Of a DNA stretch of 64,000 nucleotides, positions 1 to 10,931 are shown one piece after another (within the stretch, counting starts at the first letter, position 1; each line of letters starts with the position of its first letter). Both the position numbers and the translations under genes were made by a program. The stretch lies in assembly GCA_030248215.1 (NCBI GenBank), contig JASANG010001358.1, positions 124,001 through 188,000 of the forward strand, written 5' to 3'. The notes beneath the pieces are model-generated. The model did not search any database and was not told the DNA's origin. It saw only the letters and a list, made by a program, of their open reading frames with translations. This stretch comes from Enoplolaimus lenunculus (lineage: Eukaryota; Nematoda; Enoplea; Enoplida; Thoracostomopsidae).

Positions 1-1053
1 TTCCAGTTACATTGTGCCAAAATTTAAATTTTAGTACATGATGATAATAAGAATCGGGGTCTAGTAGGATACGAGTTGTTACAACATAACCAGAGCAGCC
101 GTCCGTGCATGGAAAATACCAAACTTGGCTAACAAAAAAACGATTACTATACGTACTAGCTACGTAAGTTCTTATAACACAAAATAAAATAATTGTTAAC
201 ATTGGCAAGGTTACAGACCCATACTTTCATAGTTCAGATGCGTGTTGCATAGATATATCGCTGTTAGCGGTGACTCTTTAAGTACATGGACTAATCCAAT
301 TATCAATTTGAACACTTGCTAGCATTTGGGCTAGCACGTTTGAAAAATGTGTTCAAATTAGAAGCTCACCAATTGCAATTTCAAAAATACAAGATATATC
401 GTTTGCTGGTGATAGGTGCAACATAGCGGAGAATATGTGCAATATAAATAGCGGAATTGAATTGAGTTTGATCAGTGTCAAAGCATAGCGCTAGTCGACT
501 ACTTGTTTCATTGCAACAAAGTATTAAGGTTGACAAAACGAGCAACCGTGCAACCGGATATTTCAGAATAGATCGCCTGTGGCGCCTGTGAAAAACCCGG
601 AATATTGCGTAAAAGAAAAATTTACAGAAAGATATAGTGAAAAAACTTTGGGAGCATGGCTGAGTGAACGAAAAGCTAACATCACAGTTTGAAATCTAAA
701 TAAATACTGAAACTTGCTTTCAAGTGCCGAGCCCGATTATGGGCCGCAATTAAATTAAATTTGAAAATATTCTCGTAAGCAAAGCAAGCGAGAAACCAAC
801 AGCATTTATGCATGAAATATATTCAATCTCCACACGAAATAGTAATTTACGGTCGGTCCGTTTGCGCGAATATAATGTCAGAAATCCATGTTCATTGTCC
901 CTGCAACCGGCAGTCTAAACTCTGATGGAACAGTGAAGAAAAGTTTGCGAAGACAAGTACGTTTTCTTTTAATTAAGTCCCAGCAGAGAGTTCGGATGGC
1001 CGAAGTTACGACCACCTTTCTTAATATTTGTATTAAAGGTGAAACAGACTCAC

Positions 1054-1143
1054 AGGATCCTTGAACTGATCCAACCAAACGGCTGTATAGGCAATATTGA
1101 ACAGCGTTACGAAAAAACTAATCAGGCGTACCAACGCCGGCCA
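1054..1143 (-). CDS. Candidate internal exon of a multi-pass membrane protein
   Basis: On the minus strand an acceptor (ATTTAAG) is followed by 30 open codons and a strong donor (CCT|GTGAGT). The peptide runs WPALVRLISFFVTLFNIAYT and then AVWLDQFKDP: one hydrophobic helix with an aromatic-rich edge. Entry and exit are both phase 0. The style resembles the last helices of membrane-bound O-acyltransferases, but that is only a resemblance. I could not find the neighbouring exons on either side, so the rest of the gene may lie left of the window or be hidden among repeats. It could also be a chance open stretch between good splice words. Confidence 0.35.
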
Positions 1144-1558
1144 CTTAAATTAATCATAGCAAATTTTATGCGAAATATATTGGTTAATGCCAGAAAGATT
1201 GAAAGCTAAACGGGACACGACAATTTGTCTGATGGAACAAGACAAATTGTCTGATAGAGAAATATAGGGTTACGGCGAGCCGATAAATAGTCTCATTTGT
1301 CGCTGCTGAAACGGTTGTTTCGGTTTATCTTCCCAGCCGGGTTTCGCAAAAAATGGTCTTATTTAAAAAAATTTTACATATTTAGACTCCTCATGACATA
1401 CACTGTTCATTTTACACCCACTGCATTTTGAAAATGTCGATTTTGTTTAATCCCAAGGAAAAAATTTATGACTGAAAAATATGAGTTATTCACAACCTGG
1501 CATAAATCTTCAAAGACCCAGTTTTTGTTTACACATTCATGTTTATAACTATACTATA

Positions 1559-1695
1559 CTGCAAAAAATTGTCATTCAAATGCGACTCATGGAGTCGCAC
1601 GTTTGACACTGAAGGAGTCGAATTTTGAGTCAATTTGTGTAGTCCCGTAAAGCCTATTTTGGACAGAGTCTATTTGACTCACCGTTTTGTGCAGT
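1559..1695. mobile_element. Family C hairpin MITE, half copy
   Basis: This begins with CTGCAAAAAATTG and ends with GACTCACCGTTTTGTGCAG, and it holds the family C core words GGAGTCGAATTTTGA and TAGTCCCGTAAAGCC. The left arm is mostly missing compared with the full copies at 21813 and 37117. Confidence 0.75.
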
Positions 1696-1759
1696 TTAAA
1701 AAACCCCCAAGCAATTGCGAAAATCTCAGTTCGAACATTCCAGCTATAGAAATCTACTT

Positions 1760-2011
1760 CACTGTAAATTCCAATGAGTTGATTAATTAATTCAGCTAGC
1801 GAGTTAGTTATTTCTGAATAAAAATCAGTAAACATTAACTCGCTCTGAGCTGAGATGATTTTCACTCTGAGTTGAGCTGACCCTGGGTGAGATAATTAAT
1901 TAACTCAGAATAATTTGAATAAGCTCAAAATTCTGAATTCTGATAGTCCTAAATCCGACTGAGTGATTCAACTCATTTTAATTTGAAATCAACTCAATGA
2001 AATTTACAGTG
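1760..2011. mobile_element. Family D hairpin MITE
   Basis: It starts CACTGTAAATTCC and ends GAAATTTACAGTG, so the termini are inverted repeats. The interior is a string of GAGTT/AACTC words that pair across the centre. Related copies lie at 9275, 9838, 61530 and 61818. Confidence 0.8.
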
Positions 2012-2245
2012 TGTCGTGGATTCATCGAAATAATTGCCAGGCAATCTCTAATGCTGATTTACGCAGGTCTCTGTCGTTAACAATTTTTGGATCCGCCATT
2101 GAGGATGTCGAAGGCATCGAAGGAGTGAAGTGAAATTGTTTGCAACAGCGATTCAGGCACACTTCCTTCCAGGTAATGCCAAACGCCTTTAACCCTTAAC
2201 CTGAGCCCTTTCAAAAAGTTTTCTTTTTTTCATATTGAGGATTAC

Positions 2246-2415
2246 GGCCAATGTAAAGAACAGGAGCGCAACAGTATTATAAGCATATTCCCAAGCCTAA
2301 GCCTAAACCTAAGCCTAAGTGTAACCCTAACCCAAGCAAAAAAATTGTCTAAAGATTAAGCTTACTCTATTTTATGCCACAGAAAAACGTTCCGCTGTTA
2401 ATCTTTACATGGACC
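2246..2415 (-). mobile_element. Family A TTAGGC-bearing MITE
   Basis: The left end is GGCCAATGTAAAGAACAGG and the right end is GATCTTTACATGG-like. The interior carries CCTAAG hexamers, the reverse complement of CTTAGG. The flanks AGGATTAC and GGAATTAC are probably an eroded 8-bp target duplication. Confidence 0.85.
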
Positions 2416-2724
2416 GGAATTACTTAAATTACACATTTAAATGGTTTTGCCGTTGTTTTGAATAATTATTATTCGACCTCAAAAATGACATTTCAGACAA
2501 ATTTCATTTTCCAGGGTTATTTTGCACAATTGTTTGTGTATTCTCATTGTTGATTTTGCCACGCAAAAATAGAACAATTTGCACACAAGCGATGTGTAAA
2601 AAATTATTTTGGAACACTCGCCTCTTACTGAATGTTTAATACAGCCATGTTGGCCTTTTAATATTTTCGAAAAGTCAAGAAAGGTTTGTCGTGCCCAAAA
2701 CAAGATATCTCGTTTAACAAAGGG

Positions 2725-2971
2725 GGCCTAATGTAAAGCAGAAGGGCGGAACAGTGTTATAAGCATATTCCTAAGTCTAAGCCTAAAGCCTAAGCGTAAG
2801 AATGAACATATTCCTAAGACTAAGTCTAAGCCTAAAGCCTAAGCGTAAGAATGAGCATATTCCTAAGCCTAAGCCTAAACCTAAGCCAAAGCAAAAAAAT
2901 AGTCTAAGGCTTATGCTTACTCTATTACAGTCACACAGAAAAACGTTCCGCCCCTGATCTTTACACGGGCC
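2725..2971 (-). mobile_element. Family A MITE with perfect 8-bp duplication
   Basis: The element is bounded by GGGCCTAATGTAAAG and CTTTACACGGGCC. The host word AACAAAGG sits directly outside both ends, a clear 8-bp target duplication. Inside, CCTAAG arrays alternate with the spacer TAAGAATGAGCATATTC, forming a small higher-order repeat. This is one of the best boundary-defining copies. Confidence 0.9.
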
Positions 2972-3364
2972 AACAAAGGTAACAACAGCCGTTCTTTCGA
3001 CGATGAAAAATATACGTTCGGCATTTTGACGCAGTCTGGGTTACTCGAGTAGGAGGGTTAGTAGCAAAAAAGCAATATTTTGAATAAGCGAAACTGTTTT
3101 TTGTGATTTGATCGGACGGAAAAATTTACCGATAAAACTTTAAATATATTAATAAATTTGGGTATATTCTTGTATTATTTTTTTAACAAAATGTAATTTT
3201 TAACTTTTTTTACGTTTAAAATTTATGGCATGCGCCGAAAACGAAAAGTTTAACGAATTTGTTCTGAAAACATTTTTGGTTTTTTAAGGATGGGTGCAAG
3301 ACTTTTGTTCGGGTGAAGAATGATTCTTTTAGTTTTGATATTTTATAATTTTTAAGCATATTTT

Positions 3365-3566
3365 GACCCATGTAAAAATCATCAGGGGCTGAACATTTTT
3401 CTGTGAAACTAGACTATAGTAAGCTTAAGGTTTACACTATTTTGTTGCCTGGCTTACGCTTAGGCGGCTTTAGGAACAAACTCATTCTTACGCTTAGGCT
3501 TAGGCTTAGGGTTACGCTTAGGAATATGCTGATAATACTGTTCCGCCTCTGTTCTTTACATAGGCC
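3365..3566 (+). mobile_element. Family A MITE
   Basis: The ends are GACCCATGTAAAAATCAT and GTTCTTTACATAGGCC, with CTTAGG arrays inside. The flanks CATATTTT and CATGTTTT differ by one base, as expected for an ageing 8-bp duplication. Confidence 0.85.
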
Positions 3567-3761
3567 CATGTTTTTAAGCAGGATTGTGCAACGAACGCAA
3601 AATAAACGAAAAATACGGATTTCGGATGTTCCGGTTTTTCCGTTTTCTTTCCGACCTAAATAGAAGAACGAAAACACAGAAAACTGTTCTATAAAAATAA
3701 CTTGTGTAATAGTAAAAAGTCGCGGAAAATTGTAAAAATAAGAATTAGGATTTTTTTCTAC

Positions 3762-3984
3762 CACGTCGGATCCGAAACGAGTTTTGCTTAAGTGTCAGAG
3801 GCGCGGACTTACAACGGTTTGTATTACCTGATTGATCCGATATACCGGACGTTTTTGCTATACTTGGGATCACTGCATGGTCCCGTGACGATGGAACTGA
3901 ATTGGAAACAGGCGTAATTTTTGTTGCCTTTAACCGTGGCATAGTTTTTACTTTACTTTTGTTTACTTTCACTTTATCATACAT
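3762..3984 (-). CDS. Candidate first exon, basic Ser/Thr-rich protein
   Basis: A minus-strand frame opens at ATG (3984, or 3942 for the second Met, MPRLKATK) and runs to a possible donor, CGACGTG|GTAGAAA. The peptide is basic and Ser/Thr/Asn-rich (for example KITPVSNSVPSSRDHAVIPS) with no recognisable domain. Composition is slightly more even than in the surrounding repeats. No matching second exon was found, so it could be a chance frame. Confidence 0.2.
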
Positions 3985-4094
3985 TCCGAGTTGTGTAACG
4001 CCTTAGCCCTATACTAGCATTTGATTAAATTCAAGTATACATTGAAACCACAAATCCTGTTTAGCAGATTTTTCCAAACTCAAACCAGGACGTT

Positions 4095-4373
4095 CACTAG
4101 CGAATCCAGAGGGGGGGGCAAGGGGGCGTACGCCCTTCATTAGAATTTTTTTGTGTTATAATGGTAAGGTCCCTACGTTACCAAATTTTGCCGTCACAAA
4201 ATTTTTTGTAAAAAACAATTTTCCCGCAGAATTTTATGTGATATAATATGGTAGACACCTTACCTTACAATTTTGCGCCCTCAGAAAAATTTTTGGTGAT
4301 AAAACGAACAATTTTTGCGTTTCATAACATTTGCCACCCCGCCTCCCGTAACAAATTTTTGAATCCGCCTCAT
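4095..4373. mobile_element. Family G repeat
   Basis: It opens with CACTAGCGAATCCAGAGGGG and closes with AATTTTTGAATCCGCCTC. The interior words GGTCCCTACGTTACC, TTTTTGGTGATAAAA and TTGCGTTTCATAACATTTGCC recur at 34618 and 35671, with a fragment at 6700. The ends are weakly inverted around GGATCC, which suggests a short non-autonomous DNA element. Confidence 0.7.
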
Positions 4374-4470
4374 AGGAAGTTTATAGCCGGCTACGGCTAG
4401 CAAGTGTATGATTTTCTTATCATTTTGGACCCAGAGCATCCATTAACGTCTGGGTATTTATTGAAGCATG

Positions 4471-4655
4471 GGTCCATGTTACTTTAAGGAACGTCCACGT
4501 TTCTGGTGGGTCCATAAAAGAGTAGGTTTAGATTCTAAATTACATTTTTTTGCTTAGGTTTAGGCTTAGGCTTAGGTTAATGAATACATTTTTGCAACGC
4601 TTAGGCTGAGGAATACGCTTAATCCACTGTTACGCCCCTTAAAGTAACATTGGCC
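4471..4655 (+). mobile_element. Family B TTAGGC-bearing MITE, perfect 8-bp duplication
   Basis: The left end is GGTCCATGTTACTTTAAGG and the right end CCTTAAAGTAACATTGGCC. GAAGCATG lies immediately outside both ends (8-bp duplication). The body has the same plan as family A (CTTAGG arrays, then TACGCTTAATCCACTGTTACG), but the inner halves of the termini are different. Confidence 0.9.
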
Positions 4656-5107
4656 GAAGCATGAGTACCCAGATGTTCCGCAATTTTTCCGTTTGAAAAC
4701 CGAAACATGGATATTCCGGTCGTATATTCAATTTCTATGAATAATCGACCCTGTTGTTAGTGTTTTTGTACTTTCAAAAACAGCGGTTTCATTAACCAGT
4801 GTCGAGCAATTTGAATGCCGAAAAGGAATCAAAATTTAAAATAGCATTTTATTTTTGAACCAAATTATACATTAAATTCAAAATTTAAAAATATTTGTGG
4901 TTTAAAACACTGTGAGACAGGCAGATGAACATTATACGCTAATTTTTACAAGAAACGCCTCGAAAAGAGTACCTATTCCAACGAATAAACTGTGCTTTGA
5001 AAGCATTTGGTATAATAATTATTCTCACTAAACGTCAGTATAAATGTTGCATGTCGTAGTACAGTTGATTTTATGTTGTTTAACAGTTGCTTCAACCCAA
5101 AGATATT

Positions 5108-5225
5108 TGGGCTCATGTAAAAGATCAGGGTCGGAACGTTTTTCTGTGGGACTGCAATAGAGCGTTAAGCTTAAGCTTTAGACAATTTTTTTGCTTTGCT
5201 TAGGTTTAGGAATATGAATACTATT
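5108..5225 (+). mobile_element. Family A MITE, 3' part missing
   Basis: It starts GGCTCATGTAAAAGATCAGG, keeps the GTTTTTCTGTGGGACT and TAAGCTTAAGCTTTAGAC words and a short TTAGG stretch, then stops without the right terminus. Confidence 0.75.
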
Positions 5226-5421
5226 AATTTTGTAATTATTTCATTTCAAACAATCACAGTAGTTCTGTAATGAAAAATTGCGAGGTATATACGTGGTTTA
5301 CAACGAATTTTTAAGCATGGATACTGACACTGATTCTTAACTGAAACGGATATACTCTGATAATCAGTCCTAAGTATAACACATTAGTGTGAAGCTTACG
5401 TGCAGTCTCGCATGCAATTTT

Positions 5422-5576
5422 GGCCGATGTATAAACCATGGGCGGAACGTTTTTTGTGGGACTAGAATAGAATAAGTTTAAGCTTTCGACTAATTTTTTT
5501 GCTTAGCTTAGGCTTAGGCTTTGGCTTAGGAATATGCTTGTATAATACTCCTCTGCCCATGTTCGTTACATTGGCC
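5422..5576 (+). mobile_element. Family A MITE
   Basis: The ends are GGCCGATGTATAAACC and GTTCGTTACATTGGCC, with a short CTTAGG array between. It lies about 400 bp upstream of the EGF-like membrane protein start. Confidence 0.8.
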
Positions 5577-5990
5577 CCAAAACTTGGAACACATCATTAC
5601 AAGTGTACTTACTCGCTTAAGCGGTGGCTATATAACCCGATCAGTGCCTGGTTAAAAAATTCTAAATAATATATATTCAAGCGACATAGCCAAAAACCTC
5701 GAAAGCTAAACGAGCCAGAACTCAAACACCGTTTTTAAATCTGCACAAAATTTCGGTTTTGGTCCCTGTTATAGGGTCGTAGGTTTGGGTCAGCCACTTA
5801 CCGCGGCGATCTCAATACGTTGTACAACAATTACTGATAACTCCAGCGCTAGCTTGGTTTTGCTTATCGAACCGTTTTTGACTATTCTTGAATCATCGGT
5901 TTTAAATTGACGAAACGCTAAAATTAGTTGCTAAAAATATTTTAAGCTAAAAATCGGTACAATGTAAACACGGTATATATAATTAAATAA

Positions 5991-8737
5991 ATGCCAAAGT
6001 TCAACAGTTTTACTTGGACCAAATTTGGTACAGTACTCGCGCTGTTAGTAATAATTACGACACGCGTCAATACATTGCCAGCGGCCGTCGCGGATGAAGC
6101 TCGAAAATATTTATTTAGTAACAATGTTGATATTTTAAACGCAACTGAAACAACTGCAACCATCGACGAAGATTCAGCAAATAACAGCGATCAACTAATT
6201 AATGCAGCGTTTCAAATTAACGAGTCCACTGACAAACAGGTAATTGCTATCAACGAAACGTCATTGCTCATTGCAAAATCGTTTCAATGGTTAATTCCAG
6301 GTCTACTTGAGACTAGTGATAGCGACGAAGTCAAAGATATACCGGATACTAAAATATTTCAATTTCTCAAACAATTGGATTCGTTTCCGGTCACTAATCG
6401 GGACCACAGTTCCGGCGAAGCTGTCAGTTGTCGTTCGAGTGATTTATGCCGCCGTCATGGACGATGGGAGCCATACAGACTTGACAAAAACGGTAATCCA
6501 AGATGTATTTGTGAGCATCCGCTTCATTACAACGGGCCATGTTGCGCCGATAAGGTCTGCCATGGCGGTTCGAGCTTAGATCCACGGACGAACACGTGTA
6601 TTTGCCAGTATCCTGGATATCAGTCGGGCGAACATTGTCAAAACGTCCGTTGTCATAACGGCGGCATTCCATATCATGGATATTGCAAGTAAAATGTCAT
6701 TACTAGCGAATTCAGAGAGGGGGCGAGCGGAGGGCGATACGCCCCCCCCCCCCTTCGAACATTTTCTGTGACCATATGGTATTAAGGCCCCTACCTTGCA
6801 ATTTTTTCCTCAAAAATCGGGCATATATTTTCTAATAGCATACAGTAAAAATTGCGTTTTAGACTTTTCTAGAGTCGCCAGTGCACGTATAGGTGTTTTC
6901 GGATATTGGGGCTGTGAACCCTTCCACGCTAGAGAGCTTAGGATTAGCGTTAGCTTAGGCTCAAGCTTAAGCTCAATGGCTACGCTGACGCTCAGACTTT
7001 GAAAGAGTTTAGAATTAGCGTTAGCTTGGGCTCAAGCTTGCGCTCAGGATCACACATAGCCTCTCAAGCTTGCACTTACATTCAGGTTTAGGTTTAGGCT
7101 TAAGATTAAAGTTAGGTTTAGGCTTAGCCAAAAGTTTAGGCTTATGTTTAGGTTTATACTCTCAGCAGACCGCATTCCCTTGGGTGACTAGTTTTATATT
7201 TTTATAGAAATTGCGGTATATTATGGACCGGATACTTTTGCGATATTTATAACTGTGTCAATCGCGGAAGTCGTATCGTTGTTAACGGCACTCAACGGTG
7301 TAAATGCTTCAATCCGGAACGTCATTTTGGATCGAAATGCGAAACAATCAAATGTGACAACGGTGGCGTTGGTGTTTTTGATGCCGATCGGTGCGCGTGC
7401 AGATTTCCATATAAGGTATGGTCGATGTCGTAGCCGGTGGGGACGGTTTCCAGGGTTAACCCCATTTGGCAACGAGCAACCGGAGGTAAAAAATGCCGGA
7501 GCCGGAGCCGGAGGTCAACGAAACTTGCCGGAACCGGAGCCTGAGCCGAAGGTGAGGCGGCGAAATTTTAGGTAGTAAAAATGATGGTTAATTAGTTAAT
7601 TTCAGCCAATATCTGCAATATGTTGTTAAGTTGTTTGGTTTTACGCTAATTTCATGGCAAAATTTCGGAAATTGTTTCCTGAAAATTGTGACAAAAGTCA
7701 ATCGAAACACGCTAAACAGATAAATTTAGGAAAATTATGCAAAATTTTACTACCGAAATTGCCGGAGTCTCCGGCAAAAATTCTACCGGAGCCGGAGCCG
7801 GAGGCGGAGGCGGAGGCAGACCTTCGGTTGTACCCAGCCATTTGGTATTATAGTAAAAGGCTTTATATATAGTTTTTCAGTTCATAAACGCGACAAATTC
7901 CTTAAAAATAAATGTTCATTGAACGTTTTCTCTGTTTCCAAAATCCTGTCTATGCTCATGTGTTTTGTAGTCATTATTACAAGGGTGTATCCTGTACCTA
8001 AGCCGGTCCATGTAAAGATCAGGGGCGGAAAGTTTTCCTGTGAGTCTAGAAAAGAGTTAGCTTATGCTTTAGACAAGTTTTTTGCTTGGCTTAAGCTTAG
8101 GCTTTTAGGCTTTGGAATATGCTCATTCTTACACGTAGGCTTAGGCTTAGGCTTAGGCTTAGGCTTAGGAATAAACCCATACTTACGCTTAAACTTAGGC
8201 TTCGCCTTAAGCTTAGGCTTAGGAATAAGCTTATAAATACTGTTCCGCCCCTCTTCTTTACATTGACCGCTAAGCCTATTAAGCCTAAGCGAAAAAATTG
8301 TTTCAAAGCTCTCAAGCTTACTCTATTGCAGTTCCATAGAAAAACGGTCCGACCCTGATGGTTACATTTGGCCGTATCATCGTCGTTCGGATGCATTTTA
8401 ATTCAGTTGCAGCTGATTCATTTGATAGGGACAATACTGTGAAGTATTGGATACATTTTTCATCGCAGTTCTCACAATGGTCGTTACTTTGAGCTCAATT
8501 ATCATCATACTTTTGATCTGGCGAAATCGGCAACTTGCGCGTCAAAAACGCCGCCGCCGTGAACGCCGTCATCGAAGGCGTGAGAAAGCGCGTCTCAAGG
8601 CCGAAGCCGAAGCGGCGGCCGGCAATAACCATTCAGGCCCAAGTGGTCAGATTAAATCGTATCCGGATACGACAGACAATACGATGACGTATTCAGGAAC
8701 GTCTACAAGTCGCCTGATTGATTTACACATTCCATGA
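5991..8737 (+). CDS. EGF-like single-pass membrane protein, 3 exons, 404 aa
   Basis: Exons are 5991-6688, 7208-7415 and 8429-8737. The phases agree (phase 2, then phase 0) and every junction is GT-AG. Residues 1-29 form a signal peptide (hydrophobic core TVLALLVIIT). An acidic, Asn/Thr-rich stalk follows to about 146. Residues 147-306 hold EGF-like modules, seen as spaced cysteines such as CHGGSS..CICQYPGYQSGEHC and CDNGG..CACRFPYKGQYC. The last module is completed only across the exon 2/3 junction, which supports the splicing. Residues 312-333 are one membrane helix, followed by a very basic tail (RQKRRRRERRHRRREKARLK). The predicted topology is therefore extracellular EGF modules, one helix and a short cytoplasmic tail. 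The partner or ligand is unknown, and I do not recognise a named family. Intron 2 is filled with repeats H and A. Confidence 0.85.
6700..7160. repeat. Intron 1 of the EGF-like gene: family G fragment and degenerate TTAGG-rich tract
   Basis: 6700-6810 is a fragment of family G (GCGAATTCAGAGAGGGGGC... with a long C run). 6930-7160 is rich in TTAGG, GTTTAGG and TTAGC words and has an internal duplication of the block around ATTAGCGTTAGCTTGGGCTC. No family A or B ends flank this tract. Confidence 0.6.
7480..7845. mobile_element. Family H hAT-like element
   Basis: It begins near GCAACCGGAGGTAAAAAATG and ends CTTCGGTTGTACCCAG, with CCGGAGCCGGAGCC runs near each end pointing inward. It matches the ends of copies at 18812 and 19718. 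It lies within intron 2 of the EGF-like gene. Confidence 0.65.
8005..8373 (+). mobile_element. Family A MITE plus adjoining partial A copy
   Basis: 8005-8268 is a full copy (GGTCCATGTAAAGATCAGGG ... TTCTTTACATTGACC) with a pure CTTAGG run. Its flanks CCTAAGCC and GCTAAGCC are a one-mismatch 8-bp duplication. 8269-8373 is the 3' half of a second copy in the opposite orientation, so the full copy probably landed inside an older one. It ends 55 bp before exon 3 of the EGF-like gene. Confidence 0.8.
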
Positions 8738-9274
8738 TATTGAAATTGTTTTTATATTTTATGTCGCAGCCGGATCCAAAGGGGGAACCAAAATTTAGTA
8801 TTTAAACGTTTAGCACTAAAATTGCGTATATGGTCCCTGCAGTAAAAGTCAGCCTTCACGATGAAACGAGCGTGAGAAAAACCCAATTTCGCACGGTTTT
8901 CGCGATATTTTGTCGCTGTTGTCCAAGTGATTTACTGAGACAAAAAGTTTTTTCGTTTTTTCCGTTTTTCTCCACCCCCTGGGAAAAAATGAGAAAACAC
9001 ATTTTTCCGTTGTTTTTTCCGGTGTCACACCCTGATCACAGACCGATGCTTTTGCCGCACAAGTAAAATTTTGCTAACAAATGTTTATGTAGGTACCTGC
9101 TGGATAATCCGGAATTTTTAGAACGGAAATGGACATTGAGTTTTATCGGAAACGGATATACGGTTGTTACAGTCTGTAGCAGAACATTTACAGAATGAAA
9201 AAACACGGGCTGGCGGTTGGGAGCTGAATGCATTGTCGAAAACTGGCAGTTGAAACATTGTTTACTTTTTTTCA

Positions 9275-9523
9275 CACTGTAAATTCCGATGAATTGATTA
9301 GTCAACTCAGATAGCGAATTGGTTATTTCTGGTTATAAGTTATTAAAAACAGTGAACGTTATTACTCGCTCTGAGTTGATTTAATTAAGGGTGAGTTAAT
9401 TTATTTACTCTGAATTCATTCAATTCATAATTCTGACTTCTCAAACACCTAATTCAGAGCTGAAACTTCTGAGCGAAGCCAACTCATTCTGAGTTAAAAT
9501 CAAATCATTGGAATTTACAGCGC
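9275..9523. mobile_element. Family D hairpin MITE
   Basis: It starts CACTGTAAATTCCGATGA and ends CATTGGAATTTACAGCG. It is an imperfect long palindrome built from GAGTTGATT/AATCAACTC words. Confidence 0.75.
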
Positions 9524-9718
9524 AACATGATATAATATAAGATTGAGAGGCATTATACTTTTGCCTGCTCTATCACAACAGTCTCTTCCCTGTTATACTA
9601 AACATATAGAGATTCATTTGCTCAAGTTGCTATTTGATTTCGTTCAAGGCGTCGTATTTATTGTGTGAATACTAAAATCCATTTTGGATAAGAAATATAA
9701 AAATCTTTGACAACAGTA

Positions 9719-10070
9719 CACTGCAAATTCCTGTGATTTGATTAATCAACTCAGACAGAGATTTATAGTCATTTCTGGTTGTTTCTGAGTTTATAATTGA
9801 ATTTCGGGTGGAATGCATTCATTCGTACACTGTAAATTTCAGTGAGTTAATTTGAACTCAGAATGAGTTGAATTCACTCAGTCTGCGTTAGCTTAAAATT
9901 TCCAGTTGATTCAATTGATTCTGAGTTAATTTAATCAACTCATCCAGAGTTAACTCAGCTCAGAGTGAGAATCAATTCAACTCACAGTGAGTTAATATTT
10001 ACTGATATTAATTCAGAAATAACCAACTCGCAAGCTGAATTGATTAATCAACTCAATGGAATTTACAGTG
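9719..10070. mobile_element. Two family D copies in tandem (partial plus complete)
   Basis: 9719-9800 is a left-end fragment (CACTGCAAATTCCTGTGATT). 9838-10070 is complete, CACTGTAAATTTCAGTGAG to TCAATGGAATTTACAGTG, and TA flanks both sides, consistent with a TA target duplication. Confidence 0.75.
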
Positions 10071-10304
10071 TATGCTAAATGCAGACACTTTTGCTCAAGT
10101 TGTTTTGGTTGCGTTCAATGCGTATTTTTTGTGCGAATACTGAAATCCGTTTTGGATGAGAAGTTTAAAAACTTGACAACTATAATATATTTATTGTTAA
10201 ACAGGAGCACTAAGTTTGAATGGTCTGCTGCGTGGCAGGGTACCTACTTCACATGAGTACTAAAAAGTTTAGGTTGCAAAAATGGTGTCATTACGTTTTG
10301 CATA

Positions 10305-10572
10305 TTAACCCTTTCTCACATGAATATTTTCTATTTCCCCTCAGACCTACTTTTATGCTAGGATTCAACTCCAGTGACTGGTGTGGGAGGCGTTTACCAT
10401 CACCACTCAGCTATAGGAGCTTGACGCTCGAGCCCGAGGGGGCTCTCACGCGTTGTGGTGATTTAGTACTATGTATACGTGTTGCAATTGTTAAAAATGG
10501 TGAGATATATTATTTAACGTATATACACTGCGCTGAGTTGCCTACAGGCAACTCAATGTGAGAAGGGGTTAA
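10305..10572 (-). mobile_element. Family S: TTAA-flanked MITE carrying tRNA-like boxes
   Basis: TTAA at 10305-10308 and 10569-10572 brackets terminal inverted repeats CCCTTTCTCACATGA and TCAATGTGAGAAGGGG, the layout of piggyBac-type elements. On the minus strand the inside has a tRNA-like A box, TAGCTGAGTGG (10403-10413), and a degraded B box, AGTTGAATCC (10361-10371). A hairpin, GAGTTGCCTACAGGCAACTC, lies near the right end. Confidence 0.75.
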
Positions 10573-10713
10573 ATTTTCGTCCAGCGCTAAAAGTGCAAGC
10601 GCCATGATAAATTTCTATCCTGCTCCTTTGAATAAGAAAAAATCTGCTATATATGCTCAATTAAAGAGCATTTGTACAGCCAGTTGGGAGCTCCGCTAGG
10701 CGGGCCCCACTGC

Positions 10714-10931
10714 ACTGCAAAAAACGGTGAGTGAAATTGATTCTCGTCGAAGCAGACTTTTCAGGACTAGACAAACCGAGTCAAAATTCGACTCCGCCAG
10801 AGTCAAATTGGACTCCCTAAAAGTCGCTCATTGACTCGTATTTGACTCTGCCGGAGTCGAATTTGACTGACACTTTGTGTGGATCGGGAAAGCCTATTCC
10901 GGAGAGAGTCAGTTTAACTCACCTTGCAGTA
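10714..10931. mobile_element. Family C hairpin MITE
   Basis: It runs from CACTGCAAAAAACGGTGAG to AACTCACCTTGCAGT. The arms pair over most of their length through GAGTCAAATT/AATTTGACTC words. This is a diverged copy. Confidence 0.8.

Noticed and set aside
2246-3566. True interstitial telomere or chromosome end
   Set aside because: The TTAGGC-like hexamers are short, mixed with fixed spacers and confined within elements that have inverted ends and target duplications.
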